NCBI GenBank assembly: GCA_021151835.1
Contig: JAGKWO010000012.1
Span: 1-64,000 of the forward strand
Reading direction: 5' to 3'
From: Gammaproteobacteria bacterium
Lineage (GTDB): Bacteria; Pseudomonadota; Gammaproteobacteria; Pseudomonadales; Cellvibrionaceae
DNA: 64,000 bases
Shown: one piece after another, positions 59,328 to 64,000 of the stretch
How positions within the stretch are numbered: position 1 is the stretch's first letter
How the letters are laid out: each line of letters begins with the position of its first letter
Program-made: the position numbers and the translations under genes
The notes under the pieces: generated by a model
What the model was told of the DNA's origin: nothing
The model's database searches: none
What the model saw: only the letters and a program-made list of their open reading frames with translations

Positions 59328-60226
59328 CACACGCTCCTCCGCAAATGTTTTAAATAGGGCAGGCTGATAATCAGCGACATTAAAAACAGCAATACTGCGA
59401 GTGAGGAACCGTAACCAATATCCAGGTATTCCATGCTCACGGTATTCACCAACATTGCCAATGTTTGTGTTGCCTGGCCGGGACCGCCCTGGGTCATGGC
59501 ATAGGGAATATCAAATGTTTGTACCGCACTCAGCGTGCGGAAAATCAATGCGACCAGAATGGCCGGCATCAACAAGGGTAACGTGATGTGGCGAAAGCGT
59601 TGCCAGCGGTTGGCTCCTTCCAGATCGGCGGCTTCATATAAACTTTGTGGAATGGTTTGCAAACCGGGCAATAAAATCAACGCAACAAATGACGATGTTT
59701 TCCAGGTAACCGCAATCACCACCGAAAAAAATGCCCAACCGGGGGATAACAAAAATGCAACAGGTTGATAACCGAAGCGGCGCAATAAATCATTCACTAC
59801 ACCGTAATCACTGTGGAAAAACCACGCGAAAATCATTCCGGTAAAACTCATTGGTAATACCCAGGGCAATAACAGGGCAAGGCGAATAGGCCAGCGCCAG
59901 CGGAAATTAATATTTCCAGCGAGTGCCAATAACAATCCCAACACCAATGCACCAGGCACAGTAATTAAAGTGAGCGCAAGGGTTACGAAAAATGCAGAGT
60001 GCACGTCGCGGTCTTCCAGTGCGTAGAGATAATTTTCCAAACCGATAAATATCCCCGGTGCCTGATCGGTGAGACGCAAGCTGAAAAAACTATCGTAAAA
60101 GATTCGCCCTAATGGATAAGCCACTAATGACAACAATAAAATTACTGCCGGTGTAACCAATACCAAACCAAGCAAGCGATCACTGCGGCGTAATGAGTTG
60201 TGATGTGCAACACGTGAACTAATCAT
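59327..60226 (-). CDS. ABC sugar transporter permease, MalF type
   Basis: 299 residues, six membrane helices. The EAA loop is SLYEAADLEGANRWQRFRHI followed by TLPLLMPA. An N-terminal helix begins LLGLVLVTPAVILLLSLVAYP. It forms the heterodimeric channel with the MalG-type protein. The start codon overlaps the stop codon of the binding-protein gene by four bases (ATGA), so the genes are translationally coupled. Confidence 0.93.
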   Translation of the reverse strand: MISSRVAHHNSLRRSDRLLGLVLVTPAVILLLSLVAYPLGRIFYDSFFSLRLTDQAPGIFIGLENYLYALEDRDVHSAFFVTLALTLITVPGALVLGLLLALAGNINFRWRWPIRLALLLPWVLPMSFTGMIFAWFFHSDYGVVNDLLRRFGYQPVAFLLSPGWAFFSVVIAVTWKTSSFVALILLPGLQTIPQSLYEAADLEGANRWQRFRHITLPLLMPAILVALIFRTLSAVQTFDIPYAMTQGGPGQATQTLAMLVNTVSMEYLDIGYGSSLAVLLFLMSLIISLPYLKHLRRSV

Positions 60227-61536
60227 GGCTGCACGATTCCTGTTGTAATTGATGTTGCAGGTGCGCTGCGCAAAATGCGCGTGAGGCGACGTTCAATATC
60301 ATTCACGCCTTCATTCACCGTCATTGAGCCACCCAGCACCGCTGATGTTGCCGAGCGAACGGCGTTGGACACTTCGGCATAACGCGGCGTGACCGGGCGC
60401 GATTTAGCGGTGAGCAACACCGGTTCAGCAAACGGTAGCCAGGGAATTTGCGCGTTTAATGTTTGGTCGCGATACAGTGCAGTACGCGTTGGTAGCAAGC
60501 CGCCTTTTAATGCGAGATAAGTTGATACTTCTGTCGATCCCAAATAACGCACTAGCGCGACTGTTTCCGCTTTATGGCGGGAGAATGCCGACACTGCCCA
60601 TTGATAACCGCCAATGCAACTCGCATGCTCTCCACCGGCAATTTTCGGTAAGCGAATCACGCCGATAGTGTTGCGCACACGCGAATCTGCGTCGCGCTGG
60701 AACCTGTCCCAGGCGAACCCCCAGTTGATAGCAAATATTACTTTGCCGGCTTTGAAATCATTTACGGTATCGCCCGTTTTTATTTCCGCGACGGTTTTTT
60801 TAATCACACCTTGTGCAATCAGATCGCGCCACAATTGCAAACCCCTGGCCGCATGGGCGCGATTAAAATTCAGGTGACCATCATGATCAATAACATAGGA
60901 ACCCTGGCTCCAGTAAGGCAACAGGAATGTGCAGACTGCGCCTTCAATCGGTGCGCCTTGAATGGATAACCCTTGCAGGTTTGCATCATTTTCGCGAGCG
61001 AGAATGGTGCGTGCAGCACTCGCTAATTCATCCCAGGTTTCCGGCGGAGTAACGCCGTATCGCTCCAGCAAATCCTTGCGGTAATACATAAACATGGCAT
61101 CGCTGTACGCCGGCAGGGCGACGAGTCGATTGCCAACCCAATTGGCTTCGCGATACACCGGTAAATATTCGCTAAATAATTGTTCAGCGTACGTGCCCAC
61201 ATAATTATTTAGCGGTTCTGTCCAGCCGGCAGCGGCAAATTGCGCGGGGCTGGTGATGTCCAGGATAAATGCATCGTAAGTGGAGTCTTTGGCATTGAGC
61301 AGCGTCGTTAAATATTTGCGCTGTAATTCGGCTGTTGCGCTGCCCACACTGATTTGGACACGCACGCCGGGATTTCGTGTTTCGTAATCGTCGAGCAATT
61401 TGCGCAATAAATCGGGACGTGTGGTATTACCACCAGCAAACAGGCGCAATTCAATAGGTGCATCGGTGGCGCGCACTGACCAGCTTGCCGTGAGCAGCAC
61501 AAACGCGAGCAATGATTCAAGCAACAACAACTTCAT
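60223..61536 (-). CDS. ABC sugar transporter solute-binding protein
   Basis: 437 residues with a Sec signal (about 1-23, SVRATDA). It belongs to the cluster B/MalE-type extracellular binding proteins: IELRLFAGGNTTRPDLLRKL, LVALPAYSDAMFMYYRKDLLE, TPPETWDELASAARTI and VIFAINWGFAWDR. It binds an oligosaccharide or sugar derivative. The ATG at 61536 overlaps the stop of the ATPase gene by one base. The gene order ATPase, binding protein, MalF, MalG is on one transcript. Confidence 0.92.
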   Translation of the reverse strand: MKLLLLESLLAFVLLTASWSVRATDAPIELRLFAGGNTTRPDLLRKLLDDYETRNPGVRVQISVGSATAELQRKYLTTLLNAKDSTYDAFILDITSPAQFAAAGWTEPLNNYVGTYAEQLFSEYLPVYREANWVGNRLVALPAYSDAMFMYYRKDLLERYGVTPPETWDELASAARTILARENDANLQGLSIQGAPIEGAVCTFLLPYWSQGSYVIDHDGHLNFNRAHAARGLQLWRDLIAQGVIKKTVAEIKTGDTVNDFKAGKVIFAINWGFAWDRFQRDADSRVRNTIGVIRLPKIAGGEHASCIGGYQWAVSAFSRHKAETVALVRYLGSTEVSTYLALKGGLLPTRTALYRDQTLNAQIPWLPFAEPVLLTAKSRPVTPRYAEVSNAVRSATSAVLGGSMTVNEGVNDIERRLTRILRSAPATSITTGIVQP

Positions 61537-62774
61537 CAAGGCAGGGTCTCCATTGACGTGGTGTTGGAAAATTGTGTTGCTAAATTCACGCGCGTTTGCG
61601 CATCAAACCAGTGCAAGTGCTGATTGTCTATCGTGACAGGCAGTGTGGTTGCTGTTGCTAAATTGCGATCTGCTGCCCAACGCCCGGTCAGTTGCTGGCC
61701 GTGTACAGTTAACGTCACAATTGTTTCGGCGCCGAGTGGTTCAATTAATAAGATGCAGGCGATGGTGGTTTCTGTTTGATGTTGGGCGCGCAGTACTGCC
61801 TCAGGGCGCAGGCCGAGAATAACTTCATCGCCTTGATAATCAGAAAATGCCGCCGGCAATGGCAGGAATAAATCGCCCAGAGAAACGCCTCGAATTCCTT
61901 TATGGGGGCGCAACGGCAGCGTCAATAAATTCATTTCCGGTGAGCCGATAAAACCCGCTACAAACGTCGTTGCTGGTTGGTTGTAGATTTCATCGGGCGT
62001 ACCGTATTGTTCGACTTTGCCGTTCGCCATAACCGCGATGCGATCTGCCAGGGTCATTGCTTCGATTTGATCGTGCGTCACATACAAGGTGGTGATGCCA
62101 AATTGCTGATGCAATTTTTTAATTTCCACGCGCATTTCATTGCGCAGTTTTACATCGAGGTTGGAAAGTGGTTCATCGAATAAAAATAAACGCGCATGGC
62201 GGGCGAGGGCACGGCCAATCGCAACGCGCTGGCGCTGGCCACCGGAAAGTGCTGCCGGTTTGCGCGGTAAAAATTCGGTGATTTGCAATTGCGCGGCAAC
62301 TTCATTGACGCGGCGTTCGATTTCGGCTTTTGCTGCACCGCGCACACGTAAGCCAAAGGCGATATTCTCAAACACGGTTTTATGCGGATAGAGCGCGTAA
62401 TCCTGGAACACCATAGCAATATCGCGCTTGCTTGGCGGCAAGTTGTTTACCGATTGATCCCCGATAAGGATTTCGCCTTCGCTGACGCTTTCAAGGCCTG
62501 CGACCATGCGTAACAAAGTCGATTTGCCACAGCCGGACGGACCGACCAACACAACGAACTCGCCGGCATTGACTTCCAGGTCCACACCCGCCAGAGTCTG
62601 GCGCGCGTTATCGTAGCGTTTGGCCACCGCACGCAACGAAAGTGTAAAGCGCTCGCCATTGCGATTGAGAGCAGCTGTGGCATCGCCCGCAGCTGCTGAT
62701 TTCTCAACAGATTGGGTTGCTGGATCAGGGCGATGAAACAAACCGACGCTGGAAATAAGATTTAAGATGCTCAC
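61536..62774 (-). CDS. ABC sugar transporter ATPase (MalK/UgpC type)
   Basis: About 412 residues. Walker A GPSGCGKST, signature LSGGQRQRVAIGRALAR, Walker B LFLFDEPLSN and the switch histidine in YVTHDQIEAM are intact, followed by a TOBE domain. An unusual N-terminal extension of about 45-55 residues precedes the ATPase fold (which begins near LSLRAVAKRYDN). The first in-frame ATG (62804) lies inside the operator and at the predicted transcription start, so I prefer the GTG at 62774; the true start could be further in. It is the first gene of the operon controlled by the divergent LacI-family protein. Confidence 0.87.
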   Translation of the reverse strand: MSILNLISSVGLFHRPDPATQSVEKSAAAGDATAALNRNGERFTLSLRAVAKRYDNARQTLAGVDLEVNAGEFVVLVGPSGCGKSTLLRMVAGLESVSEGEILIGDQSVNNLPPSKRDIAMVFQDYALYPHKTVFENIAFGLRVRGAAKAEIERRVNEVAAQLQITEFLPRKPAALSGGQRQRVAIGRALARHARLFLFDEPLSNLDVKLRNEMRVEIKKLHQQFGITTLYVTHDQIEAMTLADRIAVMANGKVEQYGTPDEIYNQPATTFVAGFIGSPEMNLLTLPLRPHKGIRGVSLGDLFLPLPAAFSDYQGDEVILGLRPEAVLRAQHQTETTIACILLIEPLGAETIVTLTVHGQQLTGRWAADRNLATATTLPVTIDNQHLHWFDAQTRVNLATQFSNTTSMETLP

Positions 62775-62789
62775 GCGCAATGCTCTTCT

Positions 62790-62803
62790 TGTTACCGGTA
62801 ACA
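62790..62803. promoter_or_regulatory. Probable LacI/GntR-type operator of the ABC operon
   Basis: TGTTACCGGTAACA is a perfect 14-base palindrome with central CG, the form bound by LacI-family repressors and very like the gluconate GntR operator. On the minus strand it lies just downstream of a good promoter (TTGAAA, 16 bases, TATATT at about 62834-62807), so bound repressor would cover the transcription start. The divergent gene at 62876 encodes the likely repressor. Confidence 0.8.
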
Positions 62804-62875
62804 TTGGCGCAATATAATAAATGGCACTTAAGTTTCAAAAGAATACTTGGTTATCCTTATATACGATAAAAGCAT

Positions 62876-63937
62876 ATGTCAGATTCTGTCGCTCCTACCG
62901 CTGTAACACCCGCCCGTAAACCCCGTAGCAATGCCGGCCGTACCACTATCCGCCAGGTTGCCAATCATGTCGGCGTGTCCGCTATCACCATTTCCCGCTA
63001 CTTCAAACAGCCGGATTCAGTGTCGGAAGAACTGCGCGCGCAAATTGCGGCGGCGGTTGCCGAGCTGGGTTATGTGCCCAATCAGGTTGCTGGTGGTCTG
63101 GCCTCGGCCAGTTCACGCATTGTAGGGATGGTAATCCCTAATATTTCCGGGCCGATTTTTGCGAATACGATCCAGAGCTTTAGCGATATCCTCAACCAGA
63201 ATGGTTACCAGTTGATGCTGGCATCAAGTTATTTTTCGCCCGGGCAGGAAGAAAATGCGGTGCGCAGCTTTTTGGGGTGGTCGCCCGCCGCGTTGGTGCT
63301 GACGAGTTATTTCCACACTGAAGCCACGGAAAAAATGATTGCGCAGGCGGGAATTCCCGTGGTGGAAACCTGGGATTTGCAAACAGATCGCGCGCCGATT
63401 CAAGTGGGTTTCCATCACCAGGATGTCGGTCGCATGGCCGCCAATTATTTGATCGACAAAGGTTACCAGCGCATCGCCTTCGTCACCAATAGCATCGCCG
63501 GCGACTTCAGCGCGCTTGAGCGTCGCGACGGTTACCGCGAAGTCATGCAACAACACCAACGCGAAAGCCGCGCTTACACACCCACAGCGCAACCGCCATT
63601 GGAAGCGGGCGAGGAAGCATTCAAAGCATTAACAAATTGCGAAAATCCCGCTGATGCGATCATCTTCGCCAACGATAATCTCGCTTGCGGCGCATTGCTC
63701 GCCGCCCAGCGCGCCGGAATAAAAATCCCGACCCAATGCGCTATCGTCGGCTTCGGTGACTACGCCATCGCTGATAAGCTTTACCCGAGCCTCACCACCA
63801 TTCGCCCACCTGCAACTGAAATCGGCGAAGTCGCCGCGCGCCGGATTCTGGAATTGGTTGGCGCATTACCTGAACCGGAAAATGCGCCGGAACATTTTCA
63901 TTTGCAGTGTGAGTTGGTTGAGCGGGAGAGTAGTTGA
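62876..63937 (+). CDS. LacI-family transcriptional regulator (GntR-like)
   Basis: 353 residues. The N-terminal HTH reads TTIRQVANHVGVSAITISRYF and continues with the hinge helix NQVAGGLASASSR. The ligand domain is of the periplasmic-binding type and is similar in outline to gluconate GntR (IGMVIPN-type strand, AIVGFGDYAIADKLYPSLTTI). It probably represses the divergent ABC operon through the palindrome at 62790-62803 until its sugar ligand is present. The ligand is unknown; similarity to GntR suggests a sugar acid. Confidence 0.9.
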   Translation: MSDSVAPTAVTPARKPRSNAGRTTIRQVANHVGVSAITISRYFKQPDSVSEELRAQIAAAVAELGYVPNQVAGGLASASSRIVGMVIPNISGPIFANTIQSFSDILNQNGYQLMLASSYFSPGQEENAVRSFLGWSPAALVLTSYFHTEATEKMIAQAGIPVVETWDLQTDRAPIQVGFHHQDVGRMAANYLIDKGYQRIAFVTNSIAGDFSALERRDGYREVMQQHQRESRAYTPTAQPPLEAGEEAFKALTNCENPADAIIFANDNLACGALLAAQRAGIKIPTQCAIVGFGDYAIADKLYPSLTTIRPPATEIGEVAARRILELVGALPEPENAPEHFHLQCELVERESS

Positions 63938-64000
63938 TTGTTTTTAAAAAATTTAATCGTTGTTGCTTATGTTGTTTTGGTTGGCCAATACGATAAGGGT

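Noticed and set aside
62775..62804. ATG at 62804 as the start of the ABC ATPase gene
   Set aside because: It overlaps the operator palindrome and lies at the predicted +1, leaving no leader for a ribosome site.

Overview
The window is a chromosomal segment of a Gram-negative bacterium: TonB-dependent outer-membrane receptors (TBDRs), porins, lipoproteins, an RND pump, and periplasmic proteins with Sec or Tat signals. The mid-range base composition, the many TBDRs and DUF5916/CBM9-like proteins and a maltose-type ABC system suggest a Cellvibrio-like gammaproteobacterium; this is inference, since no rRNA or other marker is present. I see no tRNA, CRISPR array, prophage or intact insertion sequence.

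Layout. 1-5783 (minus strand): sulfate-acquisition block with two sulfate-binding proteins, two porins and two tiny OscA/YezD proteins in duplicated oscA-porin(-sbp) units; one oscA (4286-4462) is only 58 codons. 6406-8988: first large TBDR. 9333-14634: ScsB/DsbD-type thiol reductase, a redoxin, a long structured leader, an SMP-30 propeller protein and a Tat-exported dienelactone hydrolase. 15020-18040: operon of an inactive-looking rhodanese, two DUF6644 membrane proteins, a lectin-like protein and a cytochrome c'-like lipoprotein. 18276-20516: DUF3649/PepSY/DUF3325 membrane triad. 20633: ribA. 21455-25956: RND pump. 26188-29182: class D beta-lactamase, acetyltransferase, two TPR lipoproteins. 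29495-32421: MocR regulator divergent from an SGNH hydrolase. 32800-36009: DUF6152, DUF6644, cupin, sorbosone-dehydrogenase-like and peroxiredoxin genes. 36057-41251: GlcG/HbpS protein, two related secreted proteins and a second large TBDR. 41775-46784: vanadium-haloperoxidase-like protein, second rhodanese, DUF5916 protein. 46826-53394: alpha/beta hydrolase lipoprotein, second DUF5916 protein, third large TBDR. 53787-58372: FMN reductase, flavin monooxygenase, ordinary TBDR. 58482-63937: maltose-type ABC transporter with a divergent LacI-family regulator and its probable operator.

Main result: at least nine promoter regions carry an exact TGG-N8-TTGC sigma-54 (-24/-12) element, correctly oriented and close to the start codon, and two more differ at one base. 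They precede the three large TBDRs, both rhodanese units, the SMP-30 gene, the DUF3649 triad, the RND pump, the DUF6152 operon, the haloperoxidase-like gene and a DUF5916 gene. No sigma-54 activator is encoded here, so these scattered units look like one regulon controlled from elsewhere. The three TBDRs under these promoters also share unusual extracellular-loop insertions that the fourth TBDR lacks. I propose a sigma-54-controlled envelope uptake and oxidation programme of unknown substrate; the sulfur genes at both ends make organosulfur nutrition one possibility.
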